Source: Pyrenophora tritici-repentis (taxonomy: Eukaryota > Ascomycota > Dothideomycetes > Pleosporales > Pleosporaceae). From it: DNA of 64,000 nucleotides. This document shows, piece by piece, positions 9,543 through 23,241 of this stretch. The notes under the pieces are model-generated. The model saw only the letters and a program-made list of their open reading frames with translations. It had not been told where the DNA came from and did no database searches. Position numbers and translations under genes: made by a program. Where the stretch lies: the NCBI RefSeq assembly GCF_003171515.1, contig NC_089390.1, forward strand, positions 6,510,001 through 6,574,000, in the 5' to 3' direction. Numbering within the stretch: position 1 is the first letter of the stretch; every line of letters starts with the position of its first letter.

Positions 9543-11543
9543 CTAGAAGTCCGTCTTCCCACCCATGACCTTGGCAGCATTGACTGCGTTCATCTTAGCA
9601 GCCCAACCCTGTGCCGGCACAATCTTGCGCACAGTCCTCACTTCATCCGACGCATAACCGGGAATACGAATATTATAGTTGCGCTCGAGGATGACCTGAA
9701 TATCGCGGATGTCAAGTTGAGGCGAGTCACGGAGTTTAGACAACTTGCAAGCGTTGCTAATGAGATTGTCGACGAAGTCGTCTGCGAGTTGGAGGACAGC
9801 CTGGAAAAGAGGAAATGTATGGTTAGAAAAAGAGCGGCGAATTGGATGATTAGGACTGGAGAAACTTACTTCTTCGGCTTCTGGGGTTAGGGCTTCCTCT
9901 GAGCCGCCTGTGACTTGGCGAACGAGCTCGTCTAGCTTGCGCTTGCTGAGCACGCGGTCGCCTTCACCTTCGAGCTGGAAGGGTGGAGGACGCGGGATGA
10001 CGGGCTGACCCATTGGTCCTGGTGCGCCGTTGGTGGGACCGCCCATGGTTGGTCGAGCCTGGCCCATATGCACAGGTAGCGGTTGAGCCACGTTCAGATG
10101 GCGCGGAATAGGCATCTTGGGGTTGTTGAGCTGCTCACGCTCACGGTTGCCAAAGTTGCCGCCTTGTCCGCCTTGCTGCATAGGTGTATTTGTGCGCTGA
10201 GGGTCGGTGTACGATCGGTTCGCGGCGCTCACAGCGGCTTGGTGAGACAGCGGTACTGGCGGACCTGGCGCGTTCGATGTGGCCGATTGGGGATGCGGCG
10301 AGTGGCTCTGCTGGTGTTGATTGGCTTGCATGGGATTGATCTGAGGGCGCTGTTGCTGGTGAAAGTTCTGCTGCTGTTGTCCTTGTGCAAACTGCGGCAT
10401 CTGGTTGGCAGGCATCGTTTGCGAGTGAGGCGCTGGCGGGGGTCGTGTTTGTGCTTGTTGTTGTTGCTGTTGCTGTAGTTGCTGCTGCTGCTGCTGTTGC
10501 TGTTGCTGCTGCGGGAGTGAAGGTGGGAGTTGCTGATTGTGTTGTTGAGGTGGCGCCTGCTGTTGGTTTCCAATGTTGAATTGAGGTTGCGGTGCAAGTC
10601 CGCCTTCAATCTTGATTTGCGGCTCCTCTTTCACTTGCGGTTGCCCAGGCTGCGACATCTGCCTTTGGAGTGGTTGCGGTTGTTGCTGCTGCGGCGTTTG
10701 CTGCTGTTGCTGTGGTGGTGATTGGGCAGAATTCGGGCCTTGAGGTTGCGCCTGTCCCTGGCCTCCGGCTTCACGCTCCTCCTTCCATGACTTCTGCATG
10801 CTCCTAAACTTTTCAATCTGGCTCGCCATAGTAGCATGCTCCTTCTCGAACTTAGCCCTCATCAAAAGCAGTTCCTGGGGTATCTCTTCTCCTTTGGCCT
10901 GCCGGTCACTCAGCTGTTGGAGAAGCTTGCGCCTGTTATCGCCCAAAGAGGCCTGCTTAGCCAGCATGTTGAGATAGCCAGTCCTGTATTCTTTTATCTT
11001 GGCCTCGTACTCGGGTGTCCCGGGCGCAGGTCCATTCATGGGCCCCTGCATGGGGAATTCCTGAACGTGCTTGATGATGGCAGGATCGACTTGGCCGCGG
11101 CCTGGGTTCTGGCCTTGGGCAGGAGGCTGTTGTCCTTGGTTTTGTTGGTTAGCCGGTCCTGCGACGCCATCAGCACCTCTGTTAAGAGCCTGTGCGCCTT
11201 CCTGCTTAGCAGCGTTCTGATTCTGTTGGCCCGTCGCATTCGATTGGCCGGCCTGTCCTTGGTTTTGGTTTCGCTGTTGTTGCTGTGCTTTCATCTTGGC
11301 GCGGAATGAACGTTCGCGCGTGATGAATTTCTGCGACCATTCTGCCAGCTTCTGGCGTGCATTGGTGTTCTCGGGGCTGCCTTGCTGGTGTTGGTTGCAG
11401 ATGGTCCAAAAGTTCTGCATAATCAAGCGGTACTTTTGCTTCTCGTCATCGGGAAGGCACTGCAGCTTGAGTATATCGTCGGGTCGTAGCAGCTGTTGGG
11501 CTTGCTGGCCGCCGCTGGCCTGCTGTGGCTGCGAATCGGCCAT
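9543..11543 (-). CDS. TAF12: TFIID/SAGA subunit TAF12-like, histone-fold protein
   Basis: Component of TFIID and, in yeast, also SAGA; acts in the nucleus in RNA polymerase II pre-initiation complex assembly. The C-terminus holds the TAF12 histone fold: LSKRKLDELVRQV, then VLQLADDFVDNLISNACKL, then LDIRDIQVILERNYNIRIPGY. The N-terminal two thirds are very rich in Gln, Pro and Ala with several poly-Q runs (around 10440-10520 and 10680-10720), as in other fungal TAF12 proteins. An intron at 9801-9869 (69 nt, GTAAGT...CCAG) interrupts the start of the fold. Because it is a multiple of three without a stop, the frame reads through it; splicing joins EAEE directly to AVLQLADDF. The mature length is then 643 aa. 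The start at 11543 opens MADSQPQQ. Confidence 0.9.
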   Translation of the reverse strand: MADSQPQQASGGQQAQQLLRPDDILKLQCLPDDEKQKYRLIMQNFWTICNQHQQGSPENTNARQKLAEWSQKFITRERSFRAKMKAQQQQRNQNQGQAGQSNATGQQNQNAAKQEGAQALNRGADGVAGPANQQNQGQQPPAQGQNPGRGQVDPAIIKHVQEFPMQGPMNGPAPGTPEYEAKIKEYRTGYLNMLAKQASLGDNRRKLLQQLSDRQAKGEEIPQELLLMRAKFEKEHATMASQIEKFRSMQKSWKEEREAGGQGQAQPQGPNSAQSPPQQQQQTPQQQQPQPLQRQMSQPGQPQVKEEPQIKIEGGLAPQPQFNIGNQQQAPPQQHNQQLPPSLPQQQQQQQQQQQLQQQQQQQAQTRPPPAPHSQTMPANQMPQFAQGQQQQNFHQQQRPQINPMQANQHQQSHSPHPQSATSNAPGPPVPLSHQAAVSAANRSYTDPQRTNTPMQQGGQGGNFGNREREQLNNPKMPIPRHLNVAQPLPVHMGQARPTMGGPTNGAPGPMGQPVIPRPPPFQLEGEGDRVLSKRKLDELVRQVTGGSEEALTPEAEEVSFSSPNHPIRRSFSNHTFPLFQAVLQLADDFVDNLISNACKLSKLRDSPQLDIRDIQVILERNYNIRIPGYASDEVRTVRKIVPAQGWAAKMNAVNAAKVMGGKTDF

Positions 11544-12072
11544 GGTGACGGCTGCAGGCTGCGGGTTTCCGAGCCGTGCGACTTAGGGTATTCGGCCTAT
11601 ATGCGAAATTTGGCAAATATATGGTGGCCTTCGAGTCGCGTACTTGGTATAATCGAAGCAAGAGGCGTGCAGGGGCGGAGGGTTCCGCGCGTGAGGTGTG
11701 ATGAGCAGAAGGATGAGGTTTGGACGGGCCAAGCCTTCTACAACCCTCAAAGGTCGCGTTCGTTCCGGTACCCAGCACGTGCACGCGTCCTCCAACCAAA
11801 CATTGAAGCCACTCTGTTTGCCCGAGCCCGGAAATCGGAATATGCCAACAGTGACAAGATAAAAAATTGAGATTATCTTTTAATTGTCACCATTGTGCTG
11901 CTGGACAGCTTAGCCAACACATATTGGATAAGTAAGAGACAAGTCCCCTCCGGTCCTCTCATATACCCTGGAATCCGCTGTCACACAGTGGAATGGAAGA
12001 AGTGATATAATGATTTAAAGACAGGCTATACTGCGCCTGTTCCTATATCTATCTATTGTTAATCACAGTCAT
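11544..12072. other. Intergenic (TAF12 5' / ISC1 3')
   Basis: About 530 bp containing the TAF12 promoter and ISC1 3' flank. Short open frames on both strands here have no domain content. No RNA gene or repeat recognised. Confidence 0.55.
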
Positions 12073-13534
12073 TCATCTCCCCTCCGAGCTCGTCTTTGCC
12101 GCCTTTGCCTTTGCCAGTGCCCGCTCTCTGGTATTCCTGACCTCCCACTCAAACTCTTTGAGTGCTCTGATCTCACTACCAACAAACAAGAAGCCCATCA
12201 ATCCATCAATGACGCCTACGCTGAGCCCGACAGTGCTCAACAGCATCAGTATGAAGGCAACGTAGTTCCTCGGTGCCCACCATACGCCGATGAGACACCC
12301 GATGGAAACGGATAGCTGGTAGAAGAAGTGGCCTATGCGTAGCTTACGCTGTATACGTTCCCGAACTTGGTACTTGAGTGTCGTCGCCAAAATCTCGTCG
12401 TAGATCTCAATGGGCAGGTAGCGTTCAGGTAGTGCCGAAGGAGGCAGTTCAACGGCGGAGGGCGCAACAACACTCCTCGTCAAGGTTGCCTCCACGGAGA
12501 AATGATCGCTGAGCGAGCAGTGTAGCGTGGGATGGCGCATCTCCATACCTACGTTTGCTTCCTTGAGCTCCCACTCTGCAGTCTCCTCCTTTGTCTCTGG
12601 ATTGTGGTATCTTCCGCTGCTAAAGAAGACATAATCAAGTCGCTTCGCGTTCGGGTCTGGCACGGCAGGATCTATTTGCACATTCTCACCTTTGGTAAGA
12701 CGCTTCTGCTGTTGCTTGTTCCACCGCCACGAGTTCAGTTCGCTATCGCACGTCGCTCCATTTACGGTCATGTTGAACTGCGCAGATGGCATCGGTACGC
12801 CGCGTAATTGTTCGACTTTATCCTTGGCGGCGCCAATCGAGGACTCGGGGTGGAGTATGCGCCATACGTCTCGGACAGGTGAATGCGTTTCGATGATGCG
12901 GTGCGCGAGAGATAGGGGCACCATGTTGAAGTCGCCCATGCCAATGACGAGATGTCCCCGCTCGGCTGCTCCTCGCATAAGCTTGGTAATCTCCCATGCT
13001 TGTGCTGTCCGGTGACATATGTAGGAGTCGTGCGGTTCTGCTTCGTATGGGGCGTGGAGCTATCCAGTCAGCACGGAACCATATAGGGGAGGAGGAACAT
13101 ACATGTGTGCAAAACACTTCAGCAATATCTCTCGGCGAAGGCCCCATTTGTATCCTCGCGCATGCGACGCCCTTACCTACAAACCAATCTCCACGGTAGA
13201 ATGCAGCAGGCCGGCCATTTAGTGGATACCGCACCATGTTGCTTTCGATAATTGGCCATCGTGATAGTATAACAAGCCCACCGCCGAAGATTCCGCTGTG
13301 GTAGAACTTTCCGTAGGGCAGTATGTGTTGTGTCTTTTCCCGAATAACATTGTAGTCTTGTTGTGTCCAACATTCCTGCAAGCCGACAATGTCTGGCCGG
13401 GGGCTTGCAGCGGCGATCTGAACTCCAATTTCTGTGAGACGTTCGTTGCGGAGGGTAGAGATGAACTTGAGACCCCAGCAATTGAGAGATATGACCCTCA
13501 AACTAGAGGGAGATTGAGAGGCCTCTAAAACCAT
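12073..13534 (-). CDS. ISC1: Inositol phosphosphingolipid phospholipase C (neutral sphingomyelinase, ISC1)
   Basis: Hydrolyses inositol phosphosphingolipids to ceramide; membrane-bound (ER, moving to mitochondria in yeast). Two exons (13534-13103 and 13059-12073) around a 43-nt intron encode 472 aa, matching yeast Isc1 in size. The DNase I-like/EEP fold is complete: VISLNCWGLK near the start, GLQECW (metal-binding Glu), GGGLVILSRWPI, VFCTHLHAPY (formed only after splicing), GDFNMVP, KRLDYVF and LSDHFSV. The C-terminus has two hydrophobic segments (LSVSIGCLIGVWW; VAFILMLLSTVGLSVGVI), the membrane anchors expected of the family. The start at 13534 (MVLEASQSP) is preferred; an in-frame ATG 51 bases upstream is possible. 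Head-to-head with the WD40 gene. Confidence 0.93.
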
Positions 13535-13710
13535 TGTGAGAGTTAATTCAAGATCGAGTGAATACGTAGAGTAGGGATGATGCAACTAGGGAAATAGTAC
13601 CTGGGATGCTACAGGGGTGCTCTCACCGCCTGCACGCTAACTTTCGTATTGCCGATTCGTCGCGTTTTCCTGGTGCATTACGCAAACACGATACATCCCT
13701 ACATTGAATT

Positions 13711-15063
13711 ATGGACGACATACATATGGACGACATACAACCCACCTCTCCCAAACGACGACGCGACGACGATGACGAATACGATGATGAACGACCACAC
13801 AAACGATCAGCATCTCGTAGCCCTCTCAATGTGTCCCCAAGTTATAGAATAGCGGAACGGCCCGCGCGCCGGTACAGCAGAGACGACAGCGAGGATGGCC
13901 GACGGGACTATGAAGAAAGACGACGCTCCTACTCAAGATCAAGGTCAAGATCACGTTCACGTCGCTCAAGCTCCCCGCCCTCTTCCCGGCGACATCAACA
14001 CAAGAAACCCACTTCGCTTCATTATGCACCTACGCTCATTTTGCGCGGCCATAAGAAGGCCGTCTCCTGCATCAAGTTCTCCCCCGACGGACGTTACATC
14101 GCCTCTGCATCCGCCGATTGCACAATCAAGATATGGGATGCCATAACAGGCGCTCTCGAACACACGCTCGAAGGCCACCTCGCCGGAATCAGCACAATAT
14201 CCTGGTCTCCCGACTCGAAGATCTTGGCGAGCGGCTCAGACGACAAGAGCATACGGCTCTGGGATCCACATACCGGGCTCGCACATCCAACGCCATTCAT
14301 TGGACACCATAATTATGTCTACAGCATAGCCTTCAGTCCCAAGGGCAATATGCTTGTCTCTGGGTCCTACGATGAAGCAGTCTACCTTTGGGACGTACGC
14401 GCCGCTAGAGTAATGCGCTCCCTACCCGCTCACAGCGACCCAGTCGGTGGCGTCGACTTTGTCCGCGACGGCACCTTGATTGTTTCCTGCTCACACGACG
14501 GCCTAATCCGTGTCTGGGACACAGCCACAGGCCAATGTCTACGCACCCTCGTCCACGAAGACAATGCCTCCGTCTCCTCGGTCGTCTTTAGTCCCAACGG
14601 AAAGTACGTCTTGGCCTGGACCTTAGACTCCTGCATGCGGCTATGGAACTACATTGATGGAAAGGGCAAATGCGTCAAGACATATCAAGGACATGTGAAC
14701 AAGAGCTACTCACTGTCCGGTGCTTTTGGCACGTATGGCGATGTTCCAGGACAGAAGCACGCTTTCATAGCGTCGGGAAGTGAGGACAATCAGGTCGTGA
14801 TATGGGATGTGAGTAGCAAGAACATCCTACAACGGCTCGAGGGGCATACCGAAGCTGTCCTGAGCGTAGACACGCACCCGACCGAGCGCTTGATTGCCAG
14901 TGCGGGCTTGGATCGCACAGTCAGGCTGTGGAGACCGAAAGAGCCCAAGGTAAACGGGGAGGAGAATGGACATGAAAGCGAAGTCCCAAACGGCATCGCG
15001 GAAGGGGAAACCAATGGCTATGATGCTGAAACTCTTCCGCCTAACCCTTTTGCTGAAGACTAG
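13711..15063 (+). CDS. SWD3: WD40-repeat protein, Swd3/WDR5-like (COMPASS subunit)
   Basis: A 450-aa single-exon gene. Residues 1 to about 100 are charged and RS-rich (SRSRSRSRSRRSSS), then seven WD40 repeats run to about residue 405, the first beginning LRGHKKAVSCIKFSPDGRYIASASADCTI. Recurrent GH...SPDG...SGS.D...IWD units match WDR5/Swd3 most closely. That protein is the beta-propeller scaffold of the Set1/COMPASS H3K4 methyltransferase. The acidic tail is disordered (NGEENGHESE). The RS-like N-terminus is unusual for WDR5, which has a short N-tail, so another nuclear WD40 protein is possible. The start at 13711 gives MDDIHMDDIQPTSPKRRR. It shares a 176-bp bidirectional upstream region with ISC1. 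Confidence 0.85.
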   Translation: MDDIHMDDIQPTSPKRRRDDDDEYDDERPHKRSASRSPLNVSPSYRIAERPARRYSRDDSEDGRRDYEERRRSYSRSRSRSRSRRSSSPPSSRRHQHKKPTSLHYAPTLILRGHKKAVSCIKFSPDGRYIASASADCTIKIWDAITGALEHTLEGHLAGISTISWSPDSKILASGSDDKSIRLWDPHTGLAHPTPFIGHHNYVYSIAFSPKGNMLVSGSYDEAVYLWDVRAARVMRSLPAHSDPVGGVDFVRDGTLIVSCSHDGLIRVWDTATGQCLRTLVHEDNASVSSVVFSPNGKYVLAWTLDSCMRLWNYIDGKGKCVKTYQGHVNKSYSLSGAFGTYGDVPGQKHAFIASGSEDNQVVIWDVSSKNILQRLEGHTEAVLSVDTHPTERLIASAGLDRTVRLWRPKEPKVNGEENGHESEVPNGIAEGETNGYDAETLPPNPFAED

Positions 15064-15319
15064 AGGTCTCACGGTGAGAGGACATCAGAGAGACTAGATG
15101 TCTCGCTGGTAGAGAGGACATCAGATGTGATGTAGTTTTAGATACCCAGCGTTAGCATCTTATTGTTTTTCTCGCTTTGATAGTGTATCGCTATATGCCA
15201 GTATTGAATGAAACCCAATGGCATGCCCTTTTTGGTATACCCCAACTCCGTCATGCTCGTGTAAAAGTATCCCCAAACGCCATCGTAAATGCAATATCCC
15301 GTTTCTCCTATCCTTTAGC

Positions 15320-17253
<1,934 letters not shown>

Positions 17254-18814
17254 ATGCACACGATGGCCAAGAAGCTCTCTAGCTCTCGCGCAGCTATGTC
17301 TTCGGACAACACCACATCGGCTCCGGTTGCTGAGACAGCGCCGGAGCCAAGCACGGGCGGCGGCAGGAAGCGCAAGGCGGGCGCAAAGCCCGCCGTGCAA
17401 GACAAGAAGGTCAAGGTGGAAGAGACCTCGTCTCTCTCAACAACTGCGCGTCCAAAGCGTGCCGCAGCCAAGAAACCAGCTGTTGAGGAGGACGAGGTCG
17501 CAGACGAAGTCGTCGAAGACAAAGTCAAGGCCAAGGCAAAGACCACTAGGGCGAAGAAGGCCTCTTCCACCGCGACGAAACATGCGAAGATCCTGCCGCC
17601 GCTTGAGCAACGCACGCAGAACACCAAGCACCGCATTGGCGCTCATGTCAGCATCGCAGGTGGTAAGCATCATCTTAGCCCGATTAATCTATTGTATGGA
17701 ACCCTGGCTAACATGGTGTCGACAATGGCAAATTAGGCGTACACAATGCCATCATCAACACCATATACATCGGGTAAGTCCTCTAACACTCCCTCTAGTG
17801 GCCAAAACTGACCTTACCAGTGCCAACGCCTTTGCCATGTTCATGAAAAATCAGCGCAAGTGGGAGTCAAAAGACATCGACCAAGAGCACGTCGATTTCT
17901 TTGTCAAGTGGTGCGAAGATCACAAGATCAATGCTGCAGAGTGTTGCCTGCCACATGGTTCATATCTCGTCAACCTAGCACACCCTGACCCAGCACACAA
18001 GAAGCAATCATATGACTCCTTCCTCAACGACTTGTCTCGCTGCCACAGGCTAGGCATCCGACTCTACAACTTTCACCCCGGAAACTCCAACGCTACAACT
18101 CGCGAGGAGGGGATCATCACCATCTCAGAAAACATCAACCAAGCTCATGCAGATCCGGCGTCTGGCAAGGTCGTGACCGTTTTGGAAACCATGGCGAGCC
18201 TAGGTAACACCATCGGTGGTAACTTTACAGACATCGCTGCCATCATCAGGCTTGTCAATGACAAGAGCCGCGTTGGAGTTTGCCTGGACACGTGCCACGT
18301 ATTCGCAGCTGGTTACGACTTGCGCACCCCAGAGGCCTACGCGAAGACAATAGACAAGTTCGACAAGGAGATCGGCCTCGAGTACCTCAAGGCCTTCCAT
18401 GTCAACGACAGTAAGGCTCCATTCTCCAGCCACCGCGATGTCCACGCCCGCATCGGCACCGGTTATTTGGGTCTTCAGGCTTTCCACAACCTGATGAACG
18501 ACGAGCGCTTCCATGGTCTCCCCATGGTCCTCGAGACACCCTGTGACACACTGGATGCTGATGGCAAGAAAGTGGAGGACAAGGGCAGCTGGGCACGAGA
18601 GATAAAGATGCTCGAGAGCCTCGTGGGTATGGACATTGAATCAGATGAGTTTAAGGCGCTCGATACACGTCTTCAGCAGGAAGGCGCGACTGAGCGCGAG
18701 CGCATTGGAGATCAGGTCAACAGGAAAGCTATCAAGGACGCCAAGCCCAAGAGAGCCACCAAGAAGGCAAGCAAGAAGAAGGTGGAGAGCGAGGAAGATG
18801 GCGATGAGGAATAA
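17254..18814 (+). CDS. APN1: AP endonuclease 1 (endonuclease IV family)
   Basis: Base-excision repair enzyme cleaving 5' of abasic sites; nuclear and mitochondrial in yeast. Three exons (17254-17662, 17737-17773, 17821-18814) give 479 aa. The middle exon is only 37 nt and its splicing restores IAGGVHNAIINTIYIGANAFAMF. The EndoIV TIM barrel begins at about residue 125 (HRIGAHVSIAGG). Zinc-ligand motifs are present: ECCLPHGSYLVN, YNFHPG, VLETMASLGN, VCLDTCHVFAAGYD, FHVNDSKAPFSSHRDVHARIG and VLETPCD. The first ~120 residues and the C-tail (KPKRATKKASKKK) are Lys-rich and probably nuclear localisation/DNA-binding tails. ATG codons at 17263 and 17296 are alternative starts. Confidence 0.94.
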
Positions 18815-20301
18815 GGGTTCAGCGGCAGGGCAACGCGGTTCAAGCGGGTGTCGGTTCATTCTGGTATCTCTTTCTTTGCCGAAGATTTCGGCATCTTTTC
18901 TTCCTGCAGTTCTTAGTACGGCACGGCATTCGGCTTTGCATACGGGCCTTGCATATGATACCCCACGTCCATCATCTGAGAGGCATCACCTGTAGACATA
19001 TTCATGGGAGCTATATGCCTCCGGTCCAATCACAAAAGTTTAGCTATAAACAATGCAGTATCTATTTGATGACAAAGTGCGCTAACAATCGGGCTTGAGA
19101 ATAAGGTGGACGGATTCCGCCTTGTACTAGCTTCACCCAGCGATGGTGTTTGCAGGCTTGCAGGCTAACAGGGGCTAGATGCCGTATATGGGAAATGGTA
19201 TTGAGAGATGACATGGGAAATAACATTTCCAGCAAGCGGTAGGCTTCCGCCATATCCGCAGCTATGATCCATTTGGGTCTAGAAGACGTAGGTGGCTCAT
19301 CAAGAAACCAGTCATCGTCCATGTTTCAATCAGCCCTAGGAGATAGTCAAGGCTGCATCCTCATACCGTTGGAGCTACAGCCGTAGAGTTTCGGGGCTGT
19401 ACAGTAGTTGATAGCGTACAGAATGCTAAAATCCGGCCAACAAACCACTCATTTGTAATTCCAAATGTCTCGGAGTAAGCGGTGAGCAGAGCAGCGTCTG
19501 CCACCGTGTCGAGTTTAATGCTTCGTGTGACTGTATGACTGTTCATGTGTGGAGGAAAATACAGTGAAAATACACGAGAATATCGCTTGCGCTCAATGTC
19601 GCATGCTCAAAACTGCAACATCAGAAGGGAACAGTAAGCATACGGAGTCAGCGCTGCTGTCGACTTATGGGAGACACGATGGATATTGGGCGTTGGTAGA
19701 CGGTTTGACGCATCTCTAGGGAAGCGGCGCCTCGCGTTATTTGTAGCTTGGCAGTCCCTTGTCACCCTTTCTGCCTTTCCAAATCGCTCTTACACACACG
19801 TTGCATATACGATCTGACGGCATATGCAACATACATAGAAAGCAAGGCGGCTTCTGTTTGGAGCGTAAACACCTTCCGAGAAATACTATTACCATGTCGA
19901 CCTCATATGGGGCTCTGACCAATCGTCTACACCACATACGTGCGCACACATTAGCCTGATTCGGTTGTATGCCGCGAACACGTGAGTTGACGAGATTCAC
20001 AGGGAGCCAGACGCCCACCGCCGGTCTGGCGGCGCCAGGGACAAGTTTCTCTCGGCCTAAGCCTTGTCCGCAGCCACGTTATGGGATCCTACCCAAGGAG
20101 CGTAGCGCAGGCGGGAATCCTACATACTTCACACATGGCAACGTACAACAAAATGTTACATAGCAACTGACGTACGTAAAAAGTGAAGGCTTTGACGTCA
20201 GCTCCTTATGGTGTGCCTGTTTCCACAATTTCTACCCAACATATACCACATCGTCGATCTTGCGTAGAACAACCTTCAGATAAGTGCGGTACCATCGAAG
20301 T
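18815..20301. other. Intergenic, small orphan ORFs only
   Basis: About 1.5 kb. On the minus strand, two adjacent open frames (19361-19546, 61 codons; 19062-19322, 86 codons starting MDDDWFLDEPPTSS) might be exons of a small protein, but no intron joins them in frame. No domain is recognised. Treated as non-genic. Confidence 0.4.
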
Positions 20302-22357
20302 ATGGTCGGTGTCCCAAAGAGTACTGGGTGCTTCATTTGCCGGAAACGGAAAATTAGTGAGTACACCGCCTCTGATTCTCGTGTGAACATATCCTAACTG
20401 TTAGAAGAGTGCGGTAAGGCTAGCTCCACATAATCGGAACGACTCGAACGTCCTGACTAATGACGAACAAGACGAAACTTGGCCAAACTGCTTGAACTGC
20501 CAAAAGAACGGCAAGTCCTGCCCGGGTCCTCCAGCGCGACACACTTTCAGAGACCTCGGGCCCAGATTGAATGCTGGCGCCCCGAATGCCGTCGTAGAAG
20601 ACGTCACCACACCACCTGGTAAGCCACCTTCAGGTATAGGCAACTTGGTACTGACTCAAGTGGCAGATCAACGAGATAGACAACTAACACAACTGAATGA
20701 GAAATTCGCTGAAAATGGGTCGGTCGTTCACAAGTTCAGGATCTCACACGGGGCGGCAGTGCCGCGCAAAAAATCCCCAAGAGCAACATCAGCAAGCTTG
20801 AGTCCACCGAGATCCCCTTTCCTGAGGTATCCAACGCCCTCGCAGCATCATCAACTGGCTCGCGCCTTGATAGCAGCAACTACAACTGGCGGTACGGGTC
20901 ATCGTATGTCCGTATTTGGCCCTTTCATCCAGGAAGTGCCGGCAAGGATCGGCCATAACTCAGCCCTTGACGCAGCCGTAGCCGTACTTGTGAACGTACA
21001 CACTTCGCTGATCTACAAGAAAACAGCAAACGAAATTGTTTCGCCCGAATTGTACATTCGCGCCATCAAGACACTGCAATCATGCCTCGAAGACCCCCAA
21101 GTGGGCATGTCCGCCAACACGCTCTGCGCGTCAGTACTTCTCGGACTAGTCGAGGTGGGTATTTGATGACGTTTCAATCGCGACAACTGCTTATACGAAT
21201 AGGCATTCGCTGGCCCAAGGACTGGCAACCGGTATCTGACCCACGTAGGTGGCGCAGGTCGATTGATGGAGATACAAGGTCCTGGGCAGTACCGAGACGC
21301 GTTCACGAAAGAGATCTTGCGCTTCAATAGAGGTGGCATAGTAAGTACCCACCCATGGGCAACAAGATTTTCGTCATCGTCCATTGCACTCAAGTGGCAA
21401 CGGAGTGCTTGACTAACATAGTGATAGATTATTACGTGCATATACGAGCGCAAACCGTGTTTCCTTGTTTCCCCTGGATGGCAAGAGATTGCTTTCGACA
21501 AGACCGGGCTTAGCTTCGACGACTGCTTGAACACCGACTTGATGCAATACATGGCTGAGTTGCCGGGTATCTTCAACGAACTGAAAGACTTGGGCGACCA
21601 ACATAAATTCGGGCCTCTGCAATCGACAACTTTCGACATGGGTTCCAGCGGCGAAGTTTTCAGAGAGACGTCCCACACTCCGCCATCCCTTGACTACTCC
21701 ACTGGATCCTACGATGACGTCGACTTTGCAGACGACCTACAGCCCATCGAGACCTCATACCCGCTCCACACGAATTCATTTACCTGCCCACGGGTCACTG
21801 CACGGACACTCCTGCTATGCAAGGTTCAGAACCTCAAGGAGGCACTATGCAATCTGGGTGATCACTTGAATGCGAAGCTCAACAACGGAACCACTGTCAC
21901 CAAGACCCTGGCAAGAGAAAGAGATAGTCCTCTGCGGACATCTTACCATTTCAAAAACTGGCGCGACATGACTGCATACAACTGTTTCTGGTCCGTCATC
22001 ATTTTGACCAACAAAGTCCTCATGCGACTGCTTCCGCCATTCGACCCCACAATTTACGACCTACAATCTGAATGTCGATCGATGGCTCTCGAAATATGTA
22101 AAACATGGGAGGATGCTTGGGATAGCAGGCCAATAGGCGCATTTCACACGGGCTTGAGCTTCGTTGTCGCATACGAATTCTGCACGCCCGAGATAAAAGA
22201 GTGGATAGTAAGAGGCTTGAATTCTCTTCTGGACTATCATCAGGTCGATGCGTTCCGATGGTCGGACGAAGTCATCGCCCACATGTCATCCAAGCTGGCG
22301 GGTGAGGGGCCCGATCTTACTTTCCCACATGTCAGAGTCTCCGAAGATGCGCGCTGA
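20302..22357 (+). CDS. Zn(II)2Cys6 transcription factor
   Basis: Fungal-type DNA-binding regulator of 603 aa. Five exons: 20302-20356, 20408-20413, 20472-21154, 21203-21340 and 21428-22357; all phases close. The binuclear zinc cluster sits at residues 10-37, CFICRKRKIKC then DETWPNCLNCQKNGKSC, exact C-x2-C-x6-C-x6-C-x2-C-x6-C spacing. It is encoded across three exons, the middle being six bases (AG TGC G). The body has the usual regulatory-domain features (LTHVGGAGRLMEIQGP; ITCIYERKPCFL; late helices). Family members sense metabolites and bind CGG half-sites; the target here is unknown. No cluster of enzymes flanks it. Confidence 0.88.
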
Positions 22358-23241
22358 ACGCGGTATAGCAGAAGGATCCATCAAGGCAACCAGCGCCCTT
22401 ACGACCACTCGTGCGAGATTCCAACACCAAAGGGCGTATGGAAGCCGTGGCGGATCAAGCATGTCGGTACGCAGCGGAAATATGTCTTACTTGCATGCGG
22501 CTACAATATAGGCGTCATGGCCATGTGTGTACCGTGGGGGCGAAGACCACATGGCTTCCATGTTGTGGTATAGAGGCTGACCATTTTCTCCACGTTACGA
22601 CCAATCCGTCGGGGTAGGGCAAGCCACAGCGCTTATTCTACAAGACCTTCTCCTTCTTGCCCCACCATCTTCACTACAAAGGGCGTGCAAAACATTGTCT
22701 GAATTAGGCAACTTGCTTACTGTGGATGTATTACGCATCAACTCTACCACGCTGCCGAGGCGGTCTCGCCCCACCATCAGGCGGACAGGCGGCCCGGGGC
22801 GTAGTCCTTGTGAGGTGAGGTGGGACGCACAATGGATGCAAGATTATTCCAGAAAGGAGAAGATTACGGAGAAAAAGATTTGTAAAGCAAGGTCATCCTC
22901 GGCTTTTTTTTCATTCTCGTTCTTTTTTCCTTCTCTCCGTGTTGGATACCTACATATGCCGCGTAATAAAAAATGTTCAACGACTCCAACAAAAAACAAG
23001 TTTTCTTCCCGTGCGTGCGTGCGTGCGTTCATGGTAGAAAGCAAGAAAGGGAGAAAAGCAGGAAAAACCCAACGCATGGGTTAAACGACAGAAATAGAAA
23101 GAAGGGAAGAAGCAAAAAGCAAAATAGAAGCACTGCCCGTAACAAAGAAAGAATAACACAGCCGTTGGCAGTTATTTTCCCCCTTGCCCAGAGCCACGCC
23201 ACACTACTACAGCACAGCCTCATGCCATCTCAAGTCCCCAC
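22358..23241. other. Intergenic, convergent 3' ends
   Basis: Between the regulator and the cupin gene. Contains purine-rich low-complexity sequence (about 23035-23125) and a short GTGC run near 23012. No gene or RNA recognised. Confidence 0.55.
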
